DNA of 44,305 nt from Ruminococcus sp. (GTDB lineage Bacteria > Bacillota > Clostridia > Oscillospirales > Ruminococcaceae), in contig JAFWTA010000005.1 of the NCBI GenBank assembly GCA_017519145.1, positions 1 to 44,305 of the forward strand, read 5' to 3'. This document shows positions 6,326-14,298 of this stretch, in pieces (position 1 is the stretch's first letter; every line of letters begins with the position of its first letter). The notes under the pieces were generated by a model. That model was not told where the DNA came from and searched no databases. It saw only the letters and a list, made by a program, of their open reading frames with translations. The position numbers were made by a program, and so were the translations under genes.

Positions 6326-6922
6326 ATGAGTTTTACAGATAATTTCGGAAATCCTAAGGGACTCCTCGGAAGAATAATGTTAATGAGCATGGACAGGGAA
6401 CATCTGCCTATGGCACAGTGGGCGCTGGAGCAGATCAGAATTCCCGCTAACGGCAGGATCGCAGATCTGGGCTGCGGCGGCGGTTATAATATAAAGCGAA
6501 TGCTGGGAATGAGTAAAAAAGCTAAGTTTATAGGATTGGATATATCCGATGAAAGCGTGAAAAAGGCAAGAAAGGTCAACAAAGATGAACTCGGCAAGCG
6601 CGTAAAGATCATCAGGGGCAGTGTGGAAAAGCTTCCTTTCAAGGATAAAAGTGTTGATCTGATCACTGCTTTTGAGACAGTATTCTTCTGGAAAAAAATT
6701 GAAAAGTCGTTCGGTGAAGTATATCGTTCACTCGTAAATGGCGGCTGTTTTGCGGTCATCAATAATTACGGCGATCCGAATGTTGACTGGGAGAAGAAGG
6801 TGCCCTGCATGACACGATATACGGCAGAGCAGATTGCGGATATGCTGAAAAATGCAGGATTTGCCGACATATCTGTCAACAGGAAGGAGAACCTGTTTTT
6901 AGTTATGGGGCATAAGAAATGA
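6326..6922 (+). CDS. Class I SAM-dependent methyltransferase
   Basis: The 198-residue protein has motif I ADLGCGGGYNIKRML (about 45-59), an acidic end of strand beta2 in KFIGLDISD, and post-motif VEKLPFKDKSVDLITAFETVFFW. This is the UbiE/type 11 methyltransferase layout. It starts at 6326, where AGGAGA precedes the ATG by seven bases; the open frame extends further upstream but over the end of the acetyltransferase gene. The substrate is unknown. It ends convergently with the gene at 7072. Confidence 0.85.
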   Translation: MSFTDNFGNPKGLLGRIMLMSMDREHLPMAQWALEQIRIPANGRIADLGCGGGYNIKRMLGMSKKAKFIGLDISDESVKKARKVNKDELGKRVKIIRGSVEKLPFKDKSVDLITAFETVFFWKKIEKSFGEVYRSLVNGGCFAVINNYGDPNVDWEKKVPCMTRYTAEQIADMLKNAGFADISVNRKENLFLVMGHKK

Positions 6923-7071
6923 TGGCTGAAAAAGGCCTTTGCTTTGCGGTGCGCGGGAGCTTCTGAAACTGAACGACAGGGGAGTCACGAAGCTGACATA
7001 TCGGGTAATACCGACAGCCGGCGGCTCCTTGTCGGGCAAGGTGTTATGAAGCGCGTTGAGCCGTACTTGGA
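6923..7071. other. Short gap between convergent genes, possible gene remnant
   Basis: No complete gene. A plus-strand stretch at about 6947-7048 can be read as a protein-like C-terminal piece (KLNDRGVTKLTYRVIPTAGG) ending at a TGA, but it has no start or ribosome site. I could not assign it to any family. Confidence 0.3.
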
Positions 7072-7509
7072 TCATTCGTTTATCAGCTTTTCGGCGATCA
7101 GTACCGCGCTTTCTATCATCTCAGGACATTTCTCGGCGAAAAGTCCGTTAGCTCTTGCATAAGCCTTGCCATCATCGGTAGAAATATCGCAGTCGAGCAG
7201 TTCACGGCAGATATAAGAGCCGTTCTGCTTTGCAAATTCGTCAAGAAAACGCACGGCATAGCTGTTGGCTCTCTGCTTGCTTTCATAGTCTCCGTCCTCG
7301 CACATTCCGTACTTCAGCCCTAAAGCCATGAGCGCTCCCGTACACGCACCGCAGACCTCAGCCTTGCACATACCGCCGCCGAAGCAAGCTCCGACTCTGA
7401 GTGCCTGTTCCTTCGTCATTCCAAGCTCCTCGGCAAAAGCCGCCAGCACCGCCTGAGAGCAGTAATACTTCTTTGAGAAGAGCTCGCTTGCAATTTCTGT
7501 GTGTTTCAT
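7072..7509 (-). CDS. C_GCAxxG_C_C-family putative redox protein
   Basis: The 145-residue protein shows the family's ordered cysteines: YYCSQAVLAAF (C17), ACFGGGMC (C42, C48), AEVCGACTGALMALG (C53, C56), then C70 and later C100, C106 and C127. These proteins are thought to bind metal or carry out redox chemistry, and are often encoded next to ArsR regulators or electron-transfer genes; no reaction is established. A full ribosome site (GGAGGT) precedes the ATG. The upstream ArsR-type gene and a 21-bp palindrome at 7544-7564 suggest metal- or thiol-responsive control. Confidence 0.85.
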   Translation of the reverse strand: MKHTEIASELFSKKYYCSQAVLAAFAEELGMTKEQALRVGACFGGGMCKAEVCGACTGALMALGLKYGMCEDGDYESKQRANSYAVRFLDEFAKQNGSYICRELLDCDISTDDGKAYARANGLFAEKCPEMIESAVLIAEKLINE

Positions 7510-7543
7510 AGTTTACCTCCAATAAATATATTTGAATTTATCT

Positions 7544-7582
7544 ATATTTGTTTCAAACAAATATCCGTGTTTCCACGGATAT
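7544..7582. promoter_or_regulatory. ArsR-type operator palindrome and adjoining hairpin
   Basis: ATATTTGTTT-C-AAACAAATAT (7544-7564) is a perfect 21-bp palindrome of the kind ArsR/SmtB repressors bind. It lies between the regulator gene and the C_GCAxxG_C_C gene it precedes. A hairpin ATATCCGTG / CACGGATAT (7561-7582) overlaps it and may weaken read-through. Confidence 0.6.
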
Positions 7583-7583
7583 T

Positions 7584-7883
7584 TTATCTACAGCAGCAAT
7601 TTTCGCTGCCCGATACCTTTGTCAGCTCACGCAGGCAGTTTACGGCTATCTCGGTACCCTCCGCAGATATAGAGTAGTACATCCACTTGCCTTCTTTTCT
7701 GCCGTTCACAAGACCGCTGTCGCAGAGTATCTTCATATGATGTGAAAGGGTGGGCTGTGTACACTGCATCGCTTCAAGCAGTTTGCAGGCACATTTCTCG
7801 CCGTTTTGCAGGAGCCTGAATATCTGTACCCTGTTTTCATCGCAGAGAGCCTTGAATATTACGGTGATCTGTTTGTTTGTCAT
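7584..7883 (-). CDS. ArsR/SmtB-family transcriptional regulator
   Basis: The 99-residue winged-helix protein has IFKALCDENRVQIFRLL (helix 1-2 region), the recognition helix in CTQPTLSHHMKIL and the wing GRKEGKWMYYSI. Cysteines in EKCACKLLEAM sit where ArsR proteins carry the CxC arsenite or metal ligands, and the protein ends in a cluster of three cysteines. It is probably a metalloid- or metal-sensing repressor; the ligand is not determinable. I chose the start at 7883 because AGAGGTG lies ten bases before it; an earlier GTG-type start lacks such a site. The leader contains the left end of repeat copy C. Confidence 0.87.
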   Translation of the reverse strand: MTNKQITVIFKALCDENRVQIFRLLQNGEKCACKLLEAMQCTQPTLSHHMKILCDSGLVNGRKEGKWMYYSISAEGTEIAVNCLRELTKVSGSENCCCR

Positions 7884-7921
7884 TTTTATTCTGCACCTCT
7901 GATACATAGATGATTTTCTAT

Positions 7922-8046
7922 ATTATATCATAAAAGCGCAGCGTTATGATATAATTGCCCGATATGCAGGGAGCAAATCGTTGATTTGCGTATCTGCAAT
8001 GGCTTTAGATAATATATAATGAATGCTTTTGCATTCATTATATCAT
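7922..8046. repeat. Full copy C of the 125-bp structured intergenic repeat
   Basis: It has the same length and same end repeats (ATTATATCAT at 7922-7931 and 8037-8046) as the copy at 56-180. The central stem differs in sequence but not in pairing: GCAAATC-GTT-GATTTGC here against GCTGATCT-G-AGATCAGC there. The outer parts are nearly identical. It lies between the DUF1848 gene and the ArsR-type gene. Confidence 0.9.
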
Positions 8047-8076
8047 ACAGATCGAAAAATGTCAATATGATTTTTA

Positions 8077-9003
8077 TCAGAAAAATGACAGCTGACCGTC
8101 TTCCCAGCTTTCCTGACTCGCCTGATGGATGATTTCGCCCTCCTGCAGATTGCCCACAAGAAAGGGGGACTCGGGATCGTGAAGCTTCATATTCCGTCTG
8201 ACATTTGCATGGTTATAGTTTGCGTAGCAATAGCGGCAGAGGTGACCGCAGGTGTCGTATGCGCCGATATCAGTACCGAGAACGCAGGCACATTCTGCCC
8301 TTTGCGGCTTCTTTTTCGGAATGGTCAGATTACAGCCTATTGCTGTTTCAAAGGTCTGCTGAGTCATGCAGCCTGCGCAGTCGACCCCGTACGGCGCAAG
8401 GTCAGTTCCCTCGGCACAGGCTTTGATCGTGATACCGTACCGCTTGCCGATCTCCGCAAATGTTTTTCCGATGGTGATACGCTCCTGAATTGTAACTGTC
8501 CGGACCTGTGGAAAGTTGCGCTTCACTTTTTCATACAGGTCAATAAAGCTGATAACACAGACATTTGTGTGCCCTGATAATGTTCGGCACATCTGCTCAA
8601 AGTCACTGATATGCCGCTGTAATGTGTAGGTGCTGTCAATAAAGATCGGATCGTACCGCCAGCCCACGCAGTTTGTTCCAAGCTTATCCGAAAGAGTGAT
8701 AAAATCCTGCATGACCTTTTCTTTCAGAGGCACATTCGGCTCAATATCTCTGCCATAGGGAGTTATCGTGACGAACCAATACTGATGGTAGTTTTTCAGC
8801 CTGTCAAGATGCTTCAGCATAGGTTCGGGATTCTTAGTGCAGAAGGCGATGCAGTCCACAACATCGGGACTGAGTTCATAGCGCGTGATCCAGTCGGGAC
8901 GGTAAGGATTTCTCACCAGCACATAGCCTGCCTGTATCCTGTTCATGAACCACTGCGAATAGAACGCAGGGATATCCGTCCTCATACCTGTGTTGATGAT
9001 CAT
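8077..9003 (-). CDS. DUF1848 family protein with C-terminal cysteine cluster
   Basis: The 308-residue protein begins MIINTGMRTDIPAFYSQWFMNR and has RNPYRP, FCTKNPEPML and VGWRYDPIF, all characteristic of DUF1848. Near the C-terminus CGHLCRYCYANYN forms a CxxxCxxCY motif, preceded by CAGC and CAC cysteines. The spacing equals that of radical-SAM [4Fe-4S] sites, though it lies at the C-terminus instead of near the N-terminus. The fold and spacing suggest a radical-SAM-like enzyme, perhaps for nucleic acid, but no function is known. The ATG at 9003 follows AAGGACGG; the in-frame GTG nine bases upstream is too close to it. Confidence 0.82.
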   Translation of the reverse strand: MIINTGMRTDIPAFYSQWFMNRIQAGYVLVRNPYRPDWITRYELSPDVVDCIAFCTKNPEPMLKHLDRLKNYHQYWFVTITPYGRDIEPNVPLKEKVMQDFITLSDKLGTNCVGWRYDPIFIDSTYTLQRHISDFEQMCRTLSGHTNVCVISFIDLYEKVKRNFPQVRTVTIQERITIGKTFAEIGKRYGITIKACAEGTDLAPYGVDCAGCMTQQTFETAIGCNLTIPKKKPQRAECACVLGTDIGAYDTCGHLCRYCYANYNHANVRRNMKLHDPESPFLVGNLQEGEIIHQASQESWEDGQLSFF

Positions 9004-9133
9004 TGTTCTCACCGTCCTTTCATTCTATTTTACCATATCCATTCCGATTTTTCAACAGTCTATCTTCCATCACAGCAGCCGTACAGCGGCAGATATACAT
9101 GAGAAAATTGCAAGTCTTTTTTAGTATATTGTA

Positions 9134-9162
9134 TTGATAACAAGAGATGATCATGATATAAT
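9134..9162 (+). promoter_or_regulatory. Strong sigma-A promoter with no gene directly behind it
   Basis: TTGATA (9134-9139), exactly 17 bases, and TATAAT (9157-9162). A terminator follows only about 60 bases later and the next gene starts at 9398. Confidence 0.75.
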
Positions 9163-9168
9163 GATAAT

Positions 9169-9229
9169 GCGATCTATGTGCGGGATAATCCCGGTTTAAG
9201 CCTTTAGGGAGCGGCTTCGCCGCTTTTTT
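9169..9229 (+). ncRNA. Candidate small RNA or terminated leader
   Basis: From the predicted start near 9169 the transcript would form CGGGA-TAA-TCCCG (9181-9193) and end in AGCGGC-TTC-GCCGCT with six T residues (9210-9229). It is about 60 nt and encodes no peptide with a ribosome site. It could instead be an attenuated leader of the gene at 9398. Confidence 0.45.
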
Positions 9230-9232
9230 ATC

Positions 9233-9251
9233 GGGCGGATAATATCCGCCC
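9233..9251. repeat. Short intergenic palindrome
   Basis: GGGCGGATA-A-TATCCGCCC followed by CCTACG resembles GC-rich palindromic repeats scattered between genes in ruminococci and relatives; that likeness is from memory. The remaining bases to 9336 include A-rich direct repeats of AGTGAA and no gene. Confidence 0.5.
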
Positions 9252-9336
9252 CTACGTTATGCTAATGGCTGGATCAAAAATATGCACAAGCGCTGAGTGC
9301 GAACAGTGAAAAGTGAATAATGAAGAGTGAAGAGTC

Positions 9337-9380
9337 AATGTGTTCGCGTCGCTCACAATATTTAAATACTGACGCTGCTG
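9337..9380. repeat. Degenerate intergenic repeat, copy 2
   Basis: AATGTGTTCGCGTCGCTCAC followed by AATA and GACGCTGCTG aligns with 2556-2594, with a three-base insertion and scattered changes. It ends just before the ribosome site of the gene at 9398. Confidence 0.5.
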
Positions 9381-9397
9381 AAAAGGAGGTGGAACGA

Positions 9398-9739
9398 ATG
9401 ACAACGGCTCATGAACTAACAGAAACCGAGTATCTTGCCACTATGTCAGGCGGCATGAAAAATGTTACCGATACCGCGGGGTGCATAGTGGATATATGGG
9501 AATATGCATCCAATTTCGGAGTTCGTATGCTGCTTTCTGACTATGGCTTTGAAAACAGGATCATAGAGGCGGTATACGAGAATTCTTCCTGTACTTATCA
9601 GCATATCCTGCTATTCGGTTTAAGAGAGAATGTTTACATAGTGGTAGTTGCAGATATGCAGAAAGGCGAGGTATACGGTCATTATTATCTGGATTTGAAT
9701 GAAAAGTACGGGCTCGACGAGAGCAGTTCCGAACTGTAA
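9398..9739 (+). CDS. Small conserved hypothetical protein
   Basis: The 113-residue product is soluble, has no signal peptide, and reads as a small alpha/beta protein. The N-terminal half is helical and acidic (ELTETEYLATMSGGMKNVTD). The C-terminal half has beta strands (YIVVVADMQKGEVYGHYYLDL, with the break at 20 residues) and ends EKYGLDESSSEL. Similar short proteins occur in gut Firmicutes and Bacteroidetes as far as I recall, without known function. The start at 9398 is set by AAGGAGGTGG eight bases upstream. It has its own terminator and no operon partner. A terminator in its leader (9210-9229) could reduce expression. Confidence 0.75.
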   Translation: MTTAHELTETEYLATMSGGMKNVTDTAGCIVDIWEYASNFGVRMLLSDYGFENRIIEAVYENSSCTYQHILLFGLRENVYIVVVADMQKGEVYGHYYLDLNEKYGLDESSSEL

Positions 9740-9771
9740 GGACAGGCTTATCCATTGGTTTATAAAAATAT

Positions 9772-9807
9772 AGGCAATGCCATCCATACGCGGAGGCATT
9801 GCCTTTT
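9772..9807 (+). terminator. Rho-independent terminator
   Basis: AGGCAATGCC (9772-9781) pairs with GGCATTGCCT (9795-9804), followed by TTTTT. It ends the 113-aa gene. Confidence 0.85.
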
Positions 9808-9853
9808 TCATTTTATTTAAGCCGCAGAGCTTATTGCGCTGAACAGTGACAGT

Positions 9854-11905
9854 TCATGAGAGCCTGATAAGCTCTTTTTTCATCAGTGTCAGGTCAAAAA
9901 TGTCCAGCTGACCGTCATCATAAATATCCGCAGCCTGCCAAAGAGGAAGCTTTGTATCCTTTGATTTAAGAAGCCATTTCTGGAACAGAACAACGTCCGC
10001 GATATCGAATTTGTCATCAGCATTTACATCGCCTTTGAGATGAGTGTAGGGCTCCCATAGTTCGGTGAGCCAGTTCTTTCTGTTCGCGGCGAATTTGCGT
10101 ACTATATCTACCGAGTCCATGAAGGTCGGACCGCTGGAGCTTCCGAACACGGAGTATTTAGCACCGCCGTAGGTATGCCATCTGGCGTTGCTCATTTCCG
10201 CTGAGTGGCGTATGCTTTCAGCGATCTCCGTGAGATAGGGAGACTCTCCCTCGGTGAGTTTAGTCAGGAACGGCTCGAAGCGCCGGGTATAGATCTCGGC
10301 TGTGCGCCGTGTAAAGCCTGAGTACTTGAAAAGCTCTCCCACCCAGCTGATGCCGACTGTAGGACGTCCGCTGACATCATAGCCGCTTATGGGGAAATAT
10401 GCGGCGAAAAGGTTACTGTATACGGAGGAGTATCCTATCTTGCCGTCGGAGTTGGAGCGGCTGGTGACGAAGTTATTGTAACTAAGGTCAAAATCCCATG
10501 CGGGACTGAAATGGAGCTTGCCGTCCCCTTTGAGGTCGGAGTCCTTCCAAAGATAGAAGCTTGTCTGAGTGCCGTCGATATTCATTGATATCTCCTGCAC
10601 AAGGTAAGCGGTTATGAGGGAGTCAATGTCGATATAGTCGCTGTAGTGCTTTCCCTTGGAGTTGAAGCCCGTATCGGAGTAGATGGCGTCCTCGGCGTCC
10701 TGAACGAAGCCGCGGATATATTCCACCTGTGCCTTTGAAGCATATTCGGGACCCTCGATGCCTACAGCCTGTCCGCGGGATGTGATAAAGGCGCTCTTGC
10801 ATTTGAGTCCGTATCTGTTCCAGAGCTGGAACTGCATGAGATAGCCGCCTGTTATATCCTCGGGGTCGTTGGGGATATCGTAGTATTTATAGCTGTTTTC
10901 CATGTACTCATTAGCATTGGCAGCTCCTACAACTGCCTGAGGATAGCTTTCGAGGTCATTGTCGTTGAGGTCTTCCGTTATATCCTCCAGATCGCGTATA
11001 TTGACTCTGTTTTTCTGTATCTGGACCCGTTCATAAAGCTGATAGGTACCGCGGTACGAACCGCCTGCATAGAGGTCAACGAAAACCGAGTCCATAACGT
11101 ACTCCATGCCTGCTGCTCTGCACATTTCCTCTGTGAGCTTGTTCCTCAGCATTGAGTGGTCAAGATAATTGGAAAGCAGTACCCACTTTTTTGCCTTGCC
11201 CATGCCGTATAGGTTTTCTTTCTGAGGAAGCTTTATGTTATAGGGCTTTTTCTTGCTGTAATCCCATGAGGAATTGCCGTGAGCAGAAAACTTCGGGATG
11301 GGTCCTTCGTACTCTGTGCCTCCGTCAGCATTTATCATCAGGGCATCCGCCGACTCATTTATGAAGCGGACGCTGTCCAGCGTGTCTGTGTTGCCATGAG
11401 TGGTGGTAAGGAATATGCAGCCGAGATTGGACTGCATTATTTTAAGCTTACCGCAGTCCTTTCCGCCTACGGTGATGTCAAAGGCATCGGCACTGCCGAG
11501 GATATCGGTGCTTTCTCCTGTGCTTATCTCCTGACCGTTAAGGCAGAGCGGTCCGTCTGCGGAATATGTAATAACGAGGTCGCTGCGGTCGGCAGTGGAG
11601 GGGAGGAAAACATAACGGCAGTCATCCCACTCGCTGTACCACCAGTCTGTATATTCCTTATCGGATTCCCTGTCGGGGAGAAGATTGCCTACCTGAAAGG
11701 AAGATACGGGGATATCGCTGTATTTCAGCTCAGCTTCCCCGACCTTGGGGCGCATGATACTTTCTGCAGCTGTTCCGTCTGTATATATAATGTCCTCTGT
11801 CCTTTCATAGGTCAGGGGACTTTCCGCAAAGGCGTTGAGCCCGCACTGCGCAAAAAGTGCAGTGACCGAGAGCACTATGCCCAATAATCGCGTTTTCAGT
11901 TTCAT
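9854..11905 (-). CDS. Secreted CotH-kinase-family protein with C-terminal dockerin
   Basis: The 683-residue protein has a signal peptide (1-28, cleavage near AFA-ES). An N-terminal beta-rich domain runs to about 150. The CotH domain has HGNSSWDYSKKKPYNIKL (209-226), KWVLLSNYLDHSMLRNKL (240-257), LYERVQI and the acidic motif SPAWDFDLSYNN. A type I dockerin fills the last about 60 residues, with two calcium loops starting GDVNADDKFDIADVV and ADIYDDGQLDIFDLTLMK. CotH-family kinases phosphorylate protein; spore-coat CotH is the known case. With a dockerin, this one should be exported and docked onto a cohesin scaffold, as in ruminococcal cellulosomes, where its substrate is unknown. The start at 11905 follows GAGGGA. 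It is a single gene with a promoter at 12038-12066. Confidence 0.9.
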   Translation of the reverse strand: MKLKTRLLGIVLSVTALFAQCGLNAFAESPLTYERTEDIIYTDGTAAESIMRPKVGEAELKYSDIPVSSFQVGNLLPDRESDKEYTDWWYSEWDDCRYVFLPSTADRSDLVITYSADGPLCLNGQEISTGESTDILGSADAFDITVGGKDCGKLKIMQSNLGCIFLTTTHGNTDTLDSVRFINESADALMINADGGTEYEGPIPKFSAHGNSSWDYSKKKPYNIKLPQKENLYGMGKAKKWVLLSNYLDHSMLRNKLTEEMCRAAGMEYVMDSVFVDLYAGGSYRGTYQLYERVQIQKNRVNIRDLEDITEDLNDNDLESYPQAVVGAANANEYMENSYKYYDIPNDPEDITGGYLMQFQLWNRYGLKCKSAFITSRGQAVGIEGPEYASKAQVEYIRGFVQDAEDAIYSDTGFNSKGKHYSDYIDIDSLITAYLVQEISMNIDGTQTSFYLWKDSDLKGDGKLHFSPAWDFDLSYNNFVTSRSNSDGKIGYSSVYSNLFAAYFPISGYDVSGRPTVGISWVGELFKYSGFTRRTAEIYTRRFEPFLTKLTEGESPYLTEIAESIRHSAEMSNARWHTYGGAKYSVFGSSSGPTFMDSVDIVRKFAANRKNWLTELWEPYTHLKGDVNADDKFDIADVVLFQKWLLKSKDTKLPLWQAADIYDDGQLDIFDLTLMKKELIRLS

Positions 11906-12178
11906 AATTATCCCTCTCTTCAGCTTGACATGAAGCTGCAAATATCCATTCTCTTTATTAGACGCACGGACTGTGGTTTTCTCTCAGTGCTTTTTGTTTG
12001 AAGATCGGGATAATTGACGATAAGAGCCTGTGTGTCCATAATGCATTTTACCACAAAAAAATGCAAATAGCAAGCCCGATCTGAGAAACCACGCCTTCAG
12101 GCGCCATAAATATAATAAGAAAGCTTTAAGAGCTGCAGGCTGCTCTGAAAAAAACTTGAAAAATTATCCATTTACCCC
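11906..12178. other. Divergent intergenic region between the CotH gene and the GntR operon
   Basis: Apart from the minus-strand promoter at 12038-12066 and the plus-strand promoter and operator at 12179-12230, I see no gene or conserved structure. The CotH leader is about 125 bases. Confidence 0.5.
12038..12066 (-). promoter_or_regulatory. Putative promoter of the CotH-dockerin gene
   Basis: On the minus strand TTGCAT (12061-12066), 17 bases including a T-run, and CATTAT (12038-12043). Confidence 0.5.
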
Positions 12179-12230
12179 TTGACAAAGTGTAACACTGCTG
12201 ATATAATTGTATACATAGTAGTTATACAAT
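12179..12230 (+). promoter_or_regulatory. Promoter and GntR operator of the ABC operon
   Basis: TTGACA (12179-12184), 17 bases and TATAAT (12202-12207). ATTGTATA (12206-12213) and TATACAAT (12223-12230) form an inverted repeat with nine bases between the arms, starting inside the -10. A further TATACAAT half-site follows near 12241. This layout fits auto-repression by the YtrA-type protein encoded next. Confidence 0.85.
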
Positions 12231-12294
12231 TTTAGCTTTGCTATACAATCCGGAAGGTATAACAGAGTTCTATAACCACAAGGAGTGTACACTT

Positions 12295-12669
12295 ATGAAT
12301 ATCAATATCAGCAATTCATCGGGTGAGCCGATCTATATACAGATCGCCAACCAGATCAAGACCCTGATACTGGAGGGAAAGCTGGCAGAGGGAGAAGCCC
12401 TGCCGTCTATGCGAGTCCTTGCGACGGAGCTCCGTATCAGCTTTATGACAACAAAACGTGCCTATGAGGAGCTTGAACGCGACGGCTTTATCGAGAGCTA
12501 CACGGGCAGGGGTTCCTTTGTAAAGGCGCAGAATTTAGAGCTTTATCGTGAGGAGCAGATCAAGCGTATAGAGGGTCTGCTCATGGAAGCAGGGGACGCT
12601 GCCCGAAAGGTGGGAGTCACCATGGAAGAGCTTCACGAACTGCTCGATCTCGTTAACGGAGGGGAATAA
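12295..12669 (+). CDS. GntR-family transcriptional regulator, YtrA subfamily
   Basis: The 124-residue protein has a GntR winged helix (PIYIQIANQIKTLILEGKL, then GEALPSMRVLATELRISFMTTKRAYEELERDG, residues about 10-75) and only a short C-terminal helical tail of about 50 residues, the mark of the YtrA branch. YtrA regulators sit at the head of ABC-transporter operons and respond to cell-wall-active compounds in Bacillus. AAGGAG precedes the chosen ATG; the frame upstream covers the operator and is not coding. It is followed after one base by the ABC ATPase gene. Confidence 0.9.
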   Translation: MNINISNSSGEPIYIQIANQIKTLILEGKLAEGEALPSMRVLATELRISFMTTKRAYEELERDGFIESYTGRGSFVKAQNLELYREEQIKRIEGLLMEAGDAARKVGVTMEELHELLDLVNGGE

Positions 12670-12670
12670 A

Positions 12671-13549
12671 ATGAAATCATATGAGAATGCAATTGCTATA
12701 AAGGGCGTAACAAAGCGCTATGACGGCTTTACACTGGACAATATCAGCTTTGACGTTCCAAAGGGCTGCATTATGGGATTTATCGGACAGAACGGAGCAG
12801 GCAAGACCACCACTATCCGCAGTCTGCTGCACATAACGGATATCGACAGCGGCGAGATAAGCCTGCTGGGTATGGACCATGTCAAGGATGAGGCGGAGCT
12901 GAAAAAGCGCATCGCGGTAGTATTTGACGAGCTGCCCTTCCACGAGATTTTCAACGTAAAGGATATGGCGAAGATATTCCGCGGACTCTATCCCGATTGG
13001 AACGATGAAACTTATATGAAGTATATCGATCGTTTCCAGCTTCCAAAGAAAAAGAAGATAGGACAGTTTTCAAAGGGCATGAAGATGAAGCTCCAGATCG
13101 CCTGTGCCCTGTCCCACAATGCGGAGCTTCTGGTAATGGACGAGGCTACTACGGGACTTGACCCCGTTGTTCGCGACGAGATACTCCACATCTTCATGGA
13201 GTATCTGGGAAACGGTGAGCGCTCTATCCTTATGTCCTCACACATCACCTCTGACCTTGAGAAGATAGCCGATATGGTAACATTCATCGACAAGGGCAGG
13301 ATACTTCTGACAGGCTACAAGGACGAGATGCTCGAAAGCCACGGTATACTCAGGTGTGCGAAGGACTACATTCAGAATGTTGACCCCGAGGACATTGTAA
13401 GCATTCGCACAAACAATTTCGGTGCCGAGATAATGGTAAATGACCGTGAAAGCGCAAAGATGAAGTACAGGGATACGGTAATTGACCCAGCAAGCCTTGA
13501 CGATATAATGCTCTACTATGTACACAGAGAAGCAAAGGAGTGGTCGTAA
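12671..13549 (+). CDS. ABC transporter ATP-binding protein (YtrB-like)
   Basis: The 292-residue ATPase has Walker A GQNGAGKTT (38-46), signature FSKGMKMKLQIACAL, Walker B ELLVMDEATTGLDP and the H-loop SSHITSD. The signature reads SKGMK instead of SGGQ, usual in the drug- and peptide-export type with separate ABC-2 membrane subunits. The last 80 residues form an extra domain. Ribosome site GGAGGGGAATAAA lies in the end of the regulator gene, so translation is coupled. Two membrane subunits follow with one-base overlaps. Confidence 0.9.
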   Translation: MKSYENAIAIKGVTKRYDGFTLDNISFDVPKGCIMGFIGQNGAGKTTTIRSLLHITDIDSGEISLLGMDHVKDEAELKKRIAVVFDELPFHEIFNVKDMAKIFRGLYPDWNDETYMKYIDRFQLPKKKKIGQFSKGMKMKLQIACALSHNAELLVMDEATTGLDPVVRDEILHIFMEYLGNGERSILMSSHITSDLEKIADMVTFIDKGRILLTGYKDEMLESHGILRCAKDYIQNVDPEDIVSIRTNNFGAEIMVNDRESAKMKYRDTVIDPASLDDIMLYYVHREAKEWS

Positions 13550-14298
13550 TGAAAATGTACAGATCCCTTGTTTACAGAGAATGGAGACTCTCACGCGGAC
13601 ACTATATATTGATGACTATACTTTTCCTGCTGACGGAGACTGTGTTTATTCTCCCTGTTCTTGTGGAAAAGCAGTCTATCCTTGACGAGCCGGCGGAGGA
13701 TATAAAGTCGATCAAGCTGTCCATCGCAGTCATTGCGCTGTTCCTTGCAGCTATAGGCGGATTTATCGCAGGAATGAACAACAGGGTCCACAAGGCTGAT
13801 ATAGCCAGCGGCTGGAAGAGGTATTCCTATGCACTGCCTCCCACGGCAAAGCAGAGAGCAGCCTCCGACCTTATGATGAAGCTTATCATGATGGTATTCT
13901 ATGCAGCTTTTATCCTCTGCTATGCCGTTGCGGCAAAGGCGATCATCGGCGGAAAAATTATAGGCAGCACTGTAAGCACATATCTTATCGTTTCTTCCAT
14001 TGCTTTGGTTTTCGATACCATTTACTGCGGTATACTGCTTATGGCAAACAGCAGGAATGAGTTGAAAAAATACGGCATCATCGCCTCTGTTGCAGGTGTG
14101 GCGCTGTTCTTCATTCTCACAAATTTCCCCATCAAGATCGGTTCGGGGAAAAAGATCAGCATTGCAGACAGGCTGTTTAACATCATAGACACTATGAATA
14201 AGGGTTACTTTATACTGATAAGCGCTGCTGTATTTGTTCTTATCTGCGCATTATATTACGTTGTAATGTGGAGATCATACGAGAGGAGAGAAGCATAA
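13549..14298 (+). CDS. ABC-2-type membrane subunit 1
   Basis: The 249-residue integral membrane protein has about six hydrophobic helices, for example YILMTILFLLTETVFILPVL, AVIALFLAAIGGFIAG and FILISAAVFVLICALYYVVM. It starts in a TAATG overlap with the ATPase gene and ends in another with the next subunit, so the operon is tightly coupled. It is probably one half of the membrane pore with the following gene. The substrate is unknown. No periplasmic-type loop domain is visible. Confidence 0.82.
   Translation: MKMYRSLVYREWRLSRGHYILMTILFLLTETVFILPVLVEKQSILDEPAEDIKSIKLSIAVIALFLAAIGGFIAGMNNRVHKADIASGWKRYSYALPPTAKQRAASDLMMKLIMMVFYAAFILCYAVAAKAIIGGKIIGSTVSTYLIVSSIALVFDTIYCGILLMANSRNELKKYGIIASVAGVALFFILTNFPIKIGSGKKISIADRLFNIIDTMNKGYFILISAAVFVLICALYYVVMWRSYERREA

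Noticed and set aside
6944-7162. 72-codon plus-strand frame in the gap between convergent genes
   Set aside because: It runs into the opposite-strand C_GCAxxG_C_C gene and has no ribosome site; another frame there looks more protein-like but has no start.
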